From a virus: a DNA stretch of 64,000 bases. The notes under the pieces are model-generated. The model saw nothing but the letters and a program-made list of their open reading frames with translations. It had not been told where the DNA came from and did not search any database. A program made the position numbers and the translations under genes. The DNA is taken from positions 1 to 64,000 of the IMG/VR virus record IMGVR_UViG_3300037427_000542. One strand, 5' to 3'. Shown piece after piece: positions 1 through 8,479 of this stretch (position 1 is its first letter; each line of letters starts with the position of its first letter).

Positions 1-1187
1 CAGCTACAACAGCATCCGCCATTCGTGGTAAATCAGTTAACTGGTTGTACATTGATGAGGCAGCAATCATACCTAACAACATAGCAGACGAGTTTTTTAC
101 TTCTGTTTATCCTACAATCTCAGCTGGAGAAACAACAAAGATCCTACTTACATCCACACCACTAGGTTACAATCACTTCTGGAAGTTCTGGAATGAGGCA
201 GAGAAGAAACAAAATGGCTTTGAACACATGTTCATACCTTACTATGAGATACCTGGAAGAGATGAGAAGTGGTTAGAAGAACAAAAAGGACTCTTAGGTG
301 AGGTAAAATTCAATCAAGAGGTAATGTGTGAGTTCTTAGGTTCAACCAATACTTTAATTAATGCTACAACTATAGGTAGATTAAGTAGTAAACCAGTAGA
401 GTTTACCAATAATGGATTAGATATATACGAAAACCCACAAGAAGGACATTACTACGCAATGGCATGTGATACTGCCAGAGGTATTGGTGGAGATTACTCT
501 GCCTTTGTAGTCGTAGATATAACACAAATGCCATATAAGGTTGTGGCAAAATATAGAGATAATCAAATAGCTCCTATGTTGTTTCCAGATGTAATTGGAA
601 AGGTAGGCAGGGACTATAATAATGCTTTTATATTAGTAGAAGTAAACGATATAGGACAACAGGTAGTAGAAATACTACATCAAGAAGTAGAATATGAGAA
701 CATATTAAGCACAGTACAAGAACAGAACAGACAATATGTAAGTCCTGGCTTTGGTAAAGCAACAAAGTTAGGTGTAACTACTTCTAAACAAGTTAAAAGA
801 CAAGGGTGTTTTACATTTAAGTCTTTACTAGAAGAACAAAAATTATTGATATTTGATGAGCATATAATACATGAGATATCAACATTTATTGAAAAAGGAA
901 ACACATATCAAGCAGATGAAGGTTATCACGATGATCTAGTTATGTGTATGGTATTATTTGGGTGGCTGTCTAGTCAAAACTTCTTTAAGGATATGACAGA
1001 TGTTAATGTTAGAGAAGGACTATATGGACAACAGATGGGAGAAATTGAAACGAATCTCACACCTTTCATTAGAATAGATGGACAAGAACCCGAAGTAGAA
1101 GTTATAGGAGATGATGTCTGGTTATTAGAAGATGAGTATAATCCAGGCAACATGCAGAAAAAATTAAGAGATTTAATAAACAGATAA
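1..1187 (+). CDS. 17: Terminase large subunit gp17, 5' truncated
   Basis: C-terminal part of the ATP-driven packaging motor that threads DNA into the prohead and cuts the concatemer. The frame is open from base 3, so the true start and the Walker A motif lie upstream of the window. The visible part begins with the Walker B stretch YIDEAA, followed by the coupling motif LLTSTP. The nuclease half shows an RNase H-like acidic motif (ACDTARGIGGDYSA) and a later acidic pair HDDLVMCM. It is followed by about 120 bases holding a late promoter and then gp18, the normal order in T4-like phages. The product is certain; only the N-terminus is missing. Confidence 0.95.
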   Translation, partial: ATTASAIRGKSVNWLYIDEAAIIPNNIADEFFTSVYPTISAGETTKILLTSTPLGYNHFWKFWNEAEKKQNGFEHMFIPYYEIPGRDEKWLEEQKGLLGEVKFNQEVMCEFLGSTNTLINATTIGRLSSKPVEFTNNGLDIYENPQEGHYYAMACDTARGIGGDYSAFVVVDITQMPYKVVAKYRDNQIAPMLFPDVIGKVGRDYNNAFILVEVNDIGQQVVEILHQEVEYENILSTVQEQNRQYVSPGFGKATKLGVTTSKQVKRQGCFTFKSLLEEQKLLIFDEHIIHEISTFIEKGNTYQADEGYHDDLVMCMVLFGWLSSQNFFKDMTDVNVREGLYGQQMGEIETNLTPFIRIDGQEPEVEVIGDDVWLLEDEYNPGNMQKKLRDLINR

Positions 1188-1243
1188 TGTATTTACAACA
1201 ATATTGTCGTATTTACAAAATTGTAAGTCTAACTTTTGTCATG

Positions 1244-1251
1244 TATAAATA
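1244..1251 (+). promoter_or_regulatory. Late promoter, upstream of gp18
   Basis: Exact match to the T4-type late promoter TATAAATA, 60 bases before the gp18 ATG, in a short non-coding gap. It would be read by host RNA polymerase carrying gp55, which is encoded at 14063. Confidence 0.8.
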
Positions 1252-1311
1252 GTAGGATGATAATAAAAACTTGTGTCATTCATAAGATAATATAAAACCG
1301 AGGAGAAAAAC

Positions 1312-3225
1312 ATGGCATTTCAGCTATCACCAGGTGTTCTTGTTAGAGAAACAGATCTTACTTCTGTTATTCCAGCAGTAGCTACTTCTATAGGAGCTTT
1401 TGTAGGTAATTTCAGATGGGGACCTGCAGGCGAGATCACAACAATTAGTACAGAAAACGAACTTGGTGCCAAGTTCGGACAGCCAAATGACGATACAGCA
1501 GTTGACTTTTTGACAGCAGCGTCATTCTTGGCTTATGGTAATAACCTTCAATTAGTCAGAGCTATTGACGATACCACAGCAACTAATGCTGTAGCATCAG
1601 GCTCAGCGACACTAATTAAAAACGATGAAGATTATGACTTGAACCATTCTACTGGTTCAGGAACTAACGGCATGTGGGCAGCTAAGTATCCAGGCTCTTT
1701 AGGAAACTCTCTTAAAGTAGCTATTGCAGATTCCAGTAATTTTGACACCAACTCTGTTGCGTCAACTACTGTTACAGCAGGTGGATCTAGCTATAGTAGT
1801 GCACCAACTGTTACATTTTCAGCTCCGGCTTCAGGTGTTACCGCTACAGGTACAGCTACCGTGGCGTCAAATGCAGTTACAGCAATTACTATTACTAACC
1901 CAGGTAATGGTTATACCAGCGCACCAACAATTACAATTAGTGGCGGAGGCGGAACTGGAGCAACAGCTACAGCAACACTTGCAACTGATTGGACATATAA
2001 AAATGAATTTGATAGAGCACCACTTACATCTACAAAAGTAGCAATACAAGGCGGTTCAAACGACGAACTTCACATTGTTGTTATTGACGAAGATGGAGCT
2101 TTTTCAGGCGTAATAGGAACAGTCCTAGAACGATTCGCTCATGTCTCTAAAGCATCCGATGCTAGAGGACTAGAAGGCGGTTCATTATTTTATAAAGATG
2201 TAATTAATTCGCAGTCTAAGTATGTTTACTGGACAGACCATCCTGCAGGAGACTCCACATGGGGTAACGCAGCATTAGGTCAAGCATTTACATCAGGATT
2301 TACAACAGCAGAAGCAACAGTAAGCCTTTCAGGCGGTGTTGATGATGCACCTGACTCAGGTGACTTACAAACAGCTTGGAGCTTGTTTGCAGATGCAGAA
2401 CAAACAGATGTAAACCTTCTTATAACTGGAGCAATGGGTACTACAGACCAAAAGTATGTACAAGATAACATTGCTAAAGTAAGAAAAGATTGTGTTTCAT
2501 TCCATTCACCAGTACTAGCTTCCGTTGTTAACAACGCAGGCTCAGAGGTATCAGCCATTACTACAGACAGAGGTAGTTTAGCTGCCACTTCATATAGTTT
2601 TATGGACGGTAACTGGAAATACATGTATGATCGTTATAACGATGTATACAGATGGATTCCATTAAATGGAGACACAGCAGGTTTATGTGCAAACACAGAC
2701 GCAGAAGCAGATCCGTGGTTCTCACCAGCAGGATTTAACAGAGGACAAATTAGAAACGCTGTTAAACTGGCATGGAGCCCTACTAAAACAAACAGAGACG
2801 AACTATATAAAATTGGTGTAAACCCAATTATTAATAACCCAGGAAATGGGATTGTATTGTTTGGAGACAAAACTCTATTAGCAGCACCTAGTGCTTTTGA
2901 TAGAATTAATGTTCGAAGATTGTTTATTGTATTAGAGAAAGCAATTTCTACTTCAGCTAAATTCCAATTATTTGAATTTAACGACGCTTTTACTAGAAAT
3001 CAATTCACATCACTTGTTACACCTTTCTTAAGAAATGTACAAGGCAGACGTGGTATATTTGACTTTAAAGTAGTATGTAACGAAAGTAATAACACAGGCG
3101 AAATAATCGACACCAACCAGTTTGTTGCAGATATTTTCATTAAGCCTGCTCGTTCTATTAACTTTATTACATTAAACTTTATTGCTACTAGAACTGATGT
3201 TAGCTTTGAAGAAATTGGCGGTTAA
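1312..3225 (+). CDS. 18: Tail sheath protein gp18
   Basis: Contractile sheath subunit surrounding the tail tube. The N-terminus MAFQLSPGVLVRETDLT is typical of marine T4-like sheath proteins, and the C-terminal part (FIVLEKAISTS, then FNDAFTRNQF and the final beta-rich stretch) is the conserved interlocking domain. Residues about 145-225 form a low-complexity beta-rich insert with two imperfect copies of a Gly-Tyr-Ser-Ala-Pro-Thr pattern, rich in Ala, Thr and Gly, probably surface exposed. Ribosome binding site GAGGAG lies just upstream of the ATG. It has its own late promoter and is followed by another before gp19. Confidence 0.95.
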   Translation: MAFQLSPGVLVRETDLTSVIPAVATSIGAFVGNFRWGPAGEITTISTENELGAKFGQPNDDTAVDFLTAASFLAYGNNLQLVRAIDDTTATNAVASGSATLIKNDEDYDLNHSTGSGTNGMWAAKYPGSLGNSLKVAIADSSNFDTNSVASTTVTAGGSSYSSAPTVTFSAPASGVTATGTATVASNAVTAITITNPGNGYTSAPTITISGGGGTGATATATLATDWTYKNEFDRAPLTSTKVAIQGGSNDELHIVVIDEDGAFSGVIGTVLERFAHVSKASDARGLEGGSLFYKDVINSQSKYVYWTDHPAGDSTWGNAALGQAFTSGFTTAEATVSLSGGVDDAPDSGDLQTAWSLFADAEQTDVNLLITGAMGTTDQKYVQDNIAKVRKDCVSFHSPVLASVVNNAGSEVSAITTDRGSLAATSYSFMDGNWKYMYDRYNDVYRWIPLNGDTAGLCANTDAEADPWFSPAGFNRGQIRNAVKLAWSPTKTNRDELYKIGVNPIINNPGNGIVLFGDKTLLAAPSAFDRINVRRLFIVLEKAISTSAKFQLFEFNDAFTRNQFTSLVTPFLRNVQGRRGIFDFKVVCNESNNTGEIIDTNQFVADIFIKPARSINFITLNFIATRTDVSFEEIGG

Positions 3226-3228
3226 CTG

Positions 3229-3236
3229 TATAAATA
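3229..3236 (+). promoter_or_regulatory. Late promoter, upstream of gp19
   Basis: Exact TATAAATA three bases after the gp18 stop codon and 25 bases before the gp19 ATG. It gives the tube gene separate late transcription. Confidence 0.75.
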
Positions 3237-3261
3237 ACTATTAAGGACTAAGGAGAAAAAC

Positions 3262-3780
3262 ATGCCTAATATAACACAATTTAAATCAGCATTAGCTGAA
3301 GGCGGTGCAAGGCCTAATCAGTTTCGATTGAGCATTCCATTCCCAAGCGATGTAAAAGACGCAAATCAAACAGACCTGTTATTAGTTAGCGGAGCAGCGT
3401 TACCAGCATCAACTGTCAACCCAGTTATTACACAATACAGAGGTAGGGAAGTTAAATTTGCAGGTGAAAGAATTTTTGATCCGTGGACAATCACAGTAAT
3501 CAATAATAACGACTTCACATTAAGACGAAAGTTTGAAGAATGGATGGACATTATTAATGGTAGAGATGACAACGAAGGTGAAATTGAATGGGATAAATAC
3601 CAGACAGATATTACTGTAGAACATCTAGACAGAAATGATGCACCCTTAACAGGCGGTAAATATGTATTGGTTCAGGCTTTCCCAATTAACATGTCAGAAA
3701 TTGCATTACAATATGCACAGAACGACATTATTGAGGAATTTACTGTAACATTCCAATATCAAACATATACAGCCCAATAA
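3262..3780 (+). CDS. 19: Tail tube protein gp19
   Basis: Subunit of the inner tail tube through which DNA passes. The 172-residue length, the opening MPNITQFKSALAEGGARPNQF and the core KFAGERIFDPWTITVINN with FTLRRKFEEWMD are characteristic of gp19. It lies between sheath and portal genes as in T4. A strong AAGGAG ribosome binding site precedes the ATG. A second, diverged tube-like protein is encoded at 11085. Confidence 0.95.
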   Translation: MPNITQFKSALAEGGARPNQFRLSIPFPSDVKDANQTDLLLVSGAALPASTVNPVITQYRGREVKFAGERIFDPWTITVINNNDFTLRRKFEEWMDIINGRDDNEGEIEWDKYQTDITVEHLDRNDAPLTGGKYVLVQAFPINMSEIALQYAQNDIIEEFTVTFQYQTYTAQ

Positions 3781-3802
3781 TTGGGACTGAGGATATATAA
3801 TT

Positions 3803-5398
3803 ATGGACTTATTTGGATTTGAGATCAAGCGGAAGGATAACGCAGCGAACGAGAAATCGTTTGTTGCTCCTTCACAAGATGATGCTATTGAAAGCATACG
3901 AGCTGGTGGGTATTATGGCACCTACATGGATTTGGAAGGTGTTGCCCACACAGAGTCGGAGCTTATTAAAAGGTATCGAGACATCGCCGGGATGGCAGAT
4001 GTCGATACAGCAGTAGAAGATATTATTAATGAATCAATAGCGCAACTTGAGAATGAATCACCCGTTGAGCTCAACTTAGATGATGTAGATTTATCATCTG
4101 CAGTCAGAAAATCAATCCAAAAAGAATTTGAAGAGATTAAAAATCTCATGGACTTTAAAAATAGAGCCCAAGATTATTATAGACGATGGTATATAGATGG
4201 AAAAATATTTTTTCATAAAGTCATCGATATGGAAAACCCTAAAGAAGGGATCAAAGATATTAGATATATTGATCCAAGAAAAATTAGGAAAGTGCGTGAA
4301 GTTAAGAAGGAAAAAAATCCTTCTGGCGTAATGTTTGTTAAAGCAGTGGAAGAGTTCTTTATCTATAATGATAAAGGAGTTACTTCCAAACCAGGAGCTT
4401 ATGTAGCACCTGAAAATCAGCAAGGGCTGAAGATAACAAAAGACGCCATAGCATACGCACCAAGTGGTTTGGTAGATCACGATAAGAATATTGCATTATC
4501 GTATCTACATAAGGCAATTAGGCCAGCAAACCAACTTCGTATGATGGAGAACGCAGTAGTAATTTATAGAATTACAAGAGCTCCAGAACGAAGAATATTT
4601 TATGTAGATGTTGGTAACTTGCCGAAGATGAAGGCAGAACAATATCTAAAAGACATCATGGATAGATATCGTAACAAATTAGTTTACGATGCTAACACAG
4701 GTGAAATTAGAGATGATAAGAAGTTCATGTCTATGTTGGAAGACTTTTGGTTACCCAGAAGAGAAGGCGGAACAGGTACAAGTATTGATACATTGCCAGC
4801 AGGTCAAAACCTAGGGCAGATAGAAGATGTAGAATACTTTCAAAGGAAGTTATATCAGTCCTTGAATATACCTGTATCGAGATTAGAACAACAGGCTGGA
4901 CTAAATTTTGGTAGAGCAGCTGAGATAAATCGAGACGAGATGAAGTTTACAAAATTCATCATCAAGTTAAGAAGAAAGTTCTCGGTAATGTTAAGCGATC
5001 TTTTAAAGACGCAGCTCTTACTAAAAGGTGTTATGACGGAAGACGATTGGCATAGTATCAAAGACGATATAGAATTTGAGTTTGCCACAGATGCTTATTA
5101 CACAGAGTCTAAGGAACAAGAAATTCTTAGAAGTAGAGTAGAAGTATTAAACGGTCTAGCAGCATACATAGGAACATTTTTTAGTAAGCGTTACATACAA
5201 AAGAATGTATTAATGTTAACGGATGAGGAGATTGATACAATAGAAACAGAGATTATGGCAGAGCCACAATACAGTAGACAGTATCAATGGAGTCCATTAC
5301 AAGCAAGTAACCCGGATCAACCGGAACCTGCAGGTAATATAAGTAATGATGTACCAGGAGAAGGAAACCCTGTTCCTGGACCTGATAATGGAGCATAA
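3803..5398 (+). CDS. 20: Portal vertex protein gp20
   Basis: Forms the dodecameric ring at one capsid vertex, acting in assembly initiation, DNA entry and neck attachment. The 531-residue length fits the family. Recognisable stretches include the FAPSGLVDHD-like region (YAPSGLVDHDKNIALSYLHKA), RAPERRIFYVDVGNLPK and TLPAGQNLGQIEDVEYFQ. The C-terminus is a Pro/Gly/Asp-rich tail typical of marine homologues. The start has a GAGG site upstream. The following small gene begins one base after the stop codon. Confidence 0.95.
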   Translation: MDLFGFEIKRKDNAANEKSFVAPSQDDAIESIRAGGYYGTYMDLEGVAHTESELIKRYRDIAGMADVDTAVEDIINESIAQLENESPVELNLDDVDLSSAVRKSIQKEFEEIKNLMDFKNRAQDYYRRWYIDGKIFFHKVIDMENPKEGIKDIRYIDPRKIRKVREVKKEKNPSGVMFVKAVEEFFIYNDKGVTSKPGAYVAPENQQGLKITKDAIAYAPSGLVDHDKNIALSYLHKAIRPANQLRMMENAVVIYRITRAPERRIFYVDVGNLPKMKAEQYLKDIMDRYRNKLVYDANTGEIRDDKKFMSMLEDFWLPRREGGTGTSIDTLPAGQNLGQIEDVEYFQRKLYQSLNIPVSRLEQQAGLNFGRAAEINRDEMKFTKFIIKLRRKFSVMLSDLLKTQLLLKGVMTEDDWHSIKDDIEFEFATDAYYTESKEQEILRSRVEVLNGLAAYIGTFFSKRYIQKNVLMLTDEEIDTIETEIMAEPQYSRQYQWSPLQASNPDQPEPAGNISNDVPGEGNPVPGPDNGA

Positions 5399-5399
5399 T

Positions 5400-5681
5400 A
5401 TGGCAGAAGATAGAACACAAGAAGTTAAAGATTTGGTAGGCAATATCATAGCTGGTAACAGCGGTGAGGCTCAACAACAATTTAACGATCAGATGGCATC
5501 TCGAGCACAAGAGGCGTTAGACGATCAAAAGGCAGGAGTAGCAGCAGACATATATAATAAACATACTGTTGACCCTGACATGGAACCACAGGGAGTATCA
5601 TTAGATGATGCACTTGTGGATATAGATCAAGATACAGGGCGACCTGTAGAGACAGGAGAAACAAATGGCGAAGACATTTAA
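5400..5681 (+). CDS. Small prohead core protein, gp67-like
   Basis: A 93-residue acidic helical protein in the position of T4 gene 67, directly between portal and prohead protease. The visible pattern, an N-terminal helix AEDRTQEVKDLVGNIIAGNS followed by a Gln/Ala-rich helix with FNDQMASRAQEALDDQK and an acidic tail, is that of short scaffold core proteins. I take the ATG at 5400, which overlaps the end of gp20, rather than an upstream in-frame codon inside gp20. The exact gp67 assignment rests mainly on position and composition. Confidence 0.6.
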   Translation: MAEDRTQEVKDLVGNIIAGNSGEAQQQFNDQMASRAQEALDDQKAGVAADIYNKHTVDPDMEPQGVSLDDALVDIDQDTGRPVETGETNGEDI

Positions 5682-5958
5682 AAATTTTAGAGCAGGAGTT
5701 ATTACCGAAAGTCCTGTTGATGGTGTAGCTAAAGGCTCACTAGACGGAGATAAACATTTATGTGCATCGAAAATTATGCACAAAGAATGGAACGAAGGTA
5801 CACCTATTATAGGTGAACACGCAGAACCAGTAGACGGAACAGTCTCTTGGTATAAAGTAATGTTTGAACACGGTATAGAAACAGTTGAAGTGAATGATCC
5901 TAATGTCGAGATCCTTGAAGAAGGACCTCATATGAACCATAAGAAAAAATCATATTAA
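5665..5958 (+). CDS. Conserved small protein of the head module
   Basis: A 97-residue protein overlapping the end of the preceding core gene by 17 bases, so probably translationally coupled. The core contains a HKEWNEGTPIIGEHAEP stretch and a MFEHGIETVEV beta segment, ending in a basic tail HKKKSY. Comparable short proteins sit beside gp20-gp21 in marine T4-like phages. Its function is not known to me; a structural or assembly role is inferred from location only. Confidence 0.6.
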   Translation: MAKTFKNFRAGVITESPVDGVAKGSLDGDKHLCASKIMHKEWNEGTPIIGEHAEPVDGTVSWYKVMFEHGIETVEVNDPNVEILEEGPHMNHKKKSY

Positions 5959-5978
5959 ACTAATTAAAAGGAAATCAC

Positions 5979-6404
5979 ATGGCAGTCACAGTAAATAACT
6001 TAAAACTCACCCAAGTCCAGGGTGTAGTATCTGTTAGGGGGACTGCAGCAACCGGAACAATTGCTTTAGCAACAACACTAAAGAAATCTACTGAGACGCA
6101 AAGCTCCCCAGCAGTCAATATAAAAGGACTACATTGGACTTTATCTAGCGGAGCTAGCGCTAAGGTTCAACGAAACTCCGTTGTACTATTTGAACTACAA
6201 GAAAGTGGTTCATTAGATATGTACGGGTATGCAGAGAACTCAGAAAACACATCTGATATAGAAGTAGCTATTGCCGGTGGCGATGGCGGTACTGTTATAG
6301 TAGATTGTGCTAAAGTTTCTGGTTACGGTTCACAACAACATCAAGACGCACCACTAGACACTAATGATTCAGGAAGTGTTTATGACGGTGGATCTTTAGG
6401 TTAA
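5979..6404 (+). CDS. Hypothetical beta-rich structural-type protein
   Basis: A 141-residue protein with an AAAGG ribosome binding site and no motif I recognise. It is rich in Ser, Thr, Gly and Val with alternating hydrophobic pattern, suggesting a beta-sandwich, and ends in a flexible Gly/Ser/Asp tail. Its place between the prohead core genes and gp21 suggests a late virion or capsid-decoration product, but this is inference from neighbours and composition. Confidence 0.55.
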   Translation: MAVTVNNLKLTQVQGVVSVRGTAATGTIALATTLKKSTETQSSPAVNIKGLHWTLSSGASAKVQRNSVVLFELQESGSLDMYGYAENSENTSDIEVAIAGGDGGTVIVDCAKVSGYGSQQHQDAPLDTNDSGSVYDGGSLG

Positions 6405-6414
6405 GGAGAAATAA

Positions 6415-7074
6415 ATGAGACTTATTAAAGAATTCAACGAAAGTATTAACTATCTCACAGAAGATAGTAAAGATCCTAAGAAGCCTAATGTATTCATTGA
6501 AGGTGTATTCTTACAATCAGATTTAAAGAACAAAAACGGTCGTGTATATCCTAAAGAGATTATGCAACGAGAAGTTAACAGATATGTTAACGAATCTGTC
6601 AACACTAAAAGAGCTTACGGAGAGTTAGGACACCCAGAAGGACCTACTGTAAACTTGGACAGAGTATCTCATATGATAGTTTCACTAAAGGAAGACGGCA
6701 GCAATTGGATTGGTAAAGCCAAAATTATGGACACACCAATGGGTAAAATTGTAAAAGAACTTATTAGCGAAGGCGCTCAACTTGGAGTAAGCTCCAGAGG
6801 ATTGGGCTCTTTAAAAGAGAGGAATGGCATTAATGAAGTACAAGATGACTTTATGCTTGCCACAGCAGCGGATATTGTTGCAGATCCTAGCGCTCCAGAC
6901 GCTTTTGTATCCGGTATTATGGAAGGAAGGGAATGGGTTTTTGTTAATGGTAAATGGACAGAACAAGACATAGAAGAAAGCAAGGCAATAATTAACAAGG
7001 CTTCTCAGAGAGATTTAGAAGAAGCTAAATTTGCAGTTTTTAGCAATTTTCTAGATAAACTGTCTAAAATATAA
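6415..7074 (+). CDS. 21: Prohead core protease gp21
   Basis: Serine protease that digests the scaffold and trims the capsid protein during head maturation. Family motifs are clear: GRVYPKEIM, then GELGHPEGP with the catalytic His at about residue 73, and GVSSRGLGSL with the catalytic Ser at about 126-127. Length 219 residues matches T4 gp21. Ribosome binding site AAGGAG. Its expected targets, gp22 and gp23, follow immediately. Confidence 0.93.
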   Translation: MRLIKEFNESINYLTEDSKDPKKPNVFIEGVFLQSDLKNKNGRVYPKEIMQREVNRYVNESVNTKRAYGELGHPEGPTVNLDRVSHMIVSLKEDGSNWIGKAKIMDTPMGKIVKELISEGAQLGVSSRGLGSLKERNGINEVQDDFMLATAADIVADPSAPDAFVSGIMEGREWVFVNGKWTEQDIEESKAIINKASQRDLEEAKFAVFSNFLDKLSKI

Positions 7075-7084
7075 TAGAAATCTG

Positions 7085-7098
7085 TATAAATATAAATA
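7085..7098 (+). promoter_or_regulatory. Double late promoter, upstream of gp22
   Basis: Two overlapping TATAAATA octamers (7085-7092 and 7091-7098) in the non-coding gap between gp21 and gp22. Scaffold is needed in large amounts, consistent with a strong or doubled late promoter. Confidence 0.75.
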
Positions 7099-7145
7099 GT
7101 TTATTAGATTATATTAAAATTAAATAATCCTAAGAGGAGAGTAAC

Positions 7146-8420
7146 ATGGGAGTAGAATCCAAAATCAGAGAACTTCTAGAAGGCAAGTTGCAAGACGATG
7201 CTGTAGAAGTACTTGACGAACTAGCGGCAAATCGTCCATTAGATAAGTCAAGCAATGGAGATGCTAAACCACCCCTACAAGGTAACTCTAATCCAAACCC
7301 AGAACAGCAAGACCTTAGTGGTTCAAGCAACCCTGAAGGCGGATTAACAAGCCCAGTAGGAAAGGAAGCGTCAGCTAAGGCTGGCAGTGCCCCTAGACCT
7401 TCAAACTCAGGCGCTGGTAAAGCACCTAACTACAACGATGGAGAGGCAACTCAAAGCGTTGTAGCACAATCTAGCTCTAAAGGTAATGTACATCAAGAAG
7501 AAGTCGAAGAGACTGAAGATGAAGTACTAGAAGAAACACCTGAAGTAGCAGACGAAGAGATTGTTGCAGAGGAAGAAGTAGTCGAAGGCGAAGAAGTAGA
7601 ATATGTTGAAGAAGGCGAAGAAGAAGTTATTGCTGAATCTGAAGAAGACGAAGTAGAAGCATCTGAAGAAGAATCAACAGAGGAAACTTTATTCGAAGAG
7701 GACATTGCTAACTTGTTCGCGGACGAGGAGCATCTTTCAGAAGAATTTAAAACACAAGCAGCTTCATTATTTGAGGCATCGGTTGTGGCCAGAGTCAATC
7801 AACAAATGGAATCCATTGAGGATGAGCTTGTTGAGGAAGCCAATAAGGCTTTTGATGAGGCAAAAGAGAAGCTCGTAGAAAATGTAGACAAATACCTCAG
7901 TTATGTAACTGAGCAATGGCTTAAAGAAAACGAGCTAGCTGTTGAGAACGGCTTACGCAACGAAATTACTGAATCATTCCTTAACGGTATGAGAGAAGTA
8001 TTCAAAGAACATTATATTGATGTTCCTGAAGAAAAATTCGATGTGTTGGCAGAACAACAGTCTGAAATTGATGAGTTAAAATCTAAGTTAAACGAAGAGA
8101 TTAACAAGTCAGTTGCAATCAGCGAAGACAGAGAACAACTACAAAAGGAAAAAGTTTTCCGTTCCGTGGTTGACGATCTAGCTGAAACTGAAGTGGAGAA
8201 ATTCGCAGGTTTAGTCGAAGGAATTAATTTCGACGGCGAAGACAAGTATATTTCAAAACTAAATGTTATCAAGGAAAATTATTTTCCTAAAGCGAAAGCT
8301 GATGATAGTGATAAGCTAGAAGATAGCGTTGATCAGGGAACTTTAACAGACAACACCGTGATGAGTAGATATGTACAAGGTATCTCTCAAGCAGCGAAGT
8401 TTGATAAGGTTAAAAATTAA
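7146..8420 (+). CDS. 22: Prohead core scaffolding protein gp22
   Basis: Major internal scaffold around which gp23 assembles; later degraded by gp21. The 424-residue protein has a Pro/Ser/Asn-rich segment (about residues 30-115), then an extremely acidic Glu/Asp tract (about 118-190), then a long helical, probably coiled-coil C-terminal half. The position between gp21 and gp23 and a GAGGAG site before the ATG support the call. The acidic tract is longer than in T4 gp22 and explains the greater length. Confidence 0.88.
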   Translation: MGVESKIRELLEGKLQDDAVEVLDELAANRPLDKSSNGDAKPPLQGNSNPNPEQQDLSGSSNPEGGLTSPVGKEASAKAGSAPRPSNSGAGKAPNYNDGEATQSVVAQSSSKGNVHQEEVEETEDEVLEETPEVADEEIVAEEEVVEGEEVEYVEEGEEEVIAESEEDEVEASEEESTEETLFEEDIANLFADEEHLSEEFKTQAASLFEASVVARVNQQMESIEDELVEEANKAFDEAKEKLVENVDKYLSYVTEQWLKENELAVENGLRNEITESFLNGMREVFKEHYIDVPEEKFDVLAEQQSEIDELKSKLNEEINKSVAISEDREQLQKEKVFRSVVDDLAETEVEKFAGLVEGINFDGEDKYISKLNVIKENYFPKAKADDSDKLEDSVDQGTLTDNTVMSRYVQGISQAAKFDKVKN

Positions 8421-8426
8421 CATTTT

Positions 8427-8434
8427 TATAAATA
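8427..8434 (+). promoter_or_regulatory. Late promoter, upstream of gp23
   Basis: Exact TATAAATA just after the gp22 stop codon and about 45 bases before the gp23 ATG, the same arrangement as in T4. Confidence 0.8.
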
Positions 8435-8479
8435 ATTAGGTTATAGAAATAACAAACAAAGTAAAACAAGGAGAAACTG

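Noticed and set aside
1724-2049. Gln/Leu-rich and Cys-rich frames inside gp18
   Set aside because: Out-of-frame readings of the Thr/Ala/Gly repeat insert; no start signals.
7493-7798. Minus-strand Ser-rich frame inside gp22
   Set aside because: It is the complement of the Glu/Asp-rich tract (GAA/GAG read as TTC/CTC and shifted), an artefact of composition.
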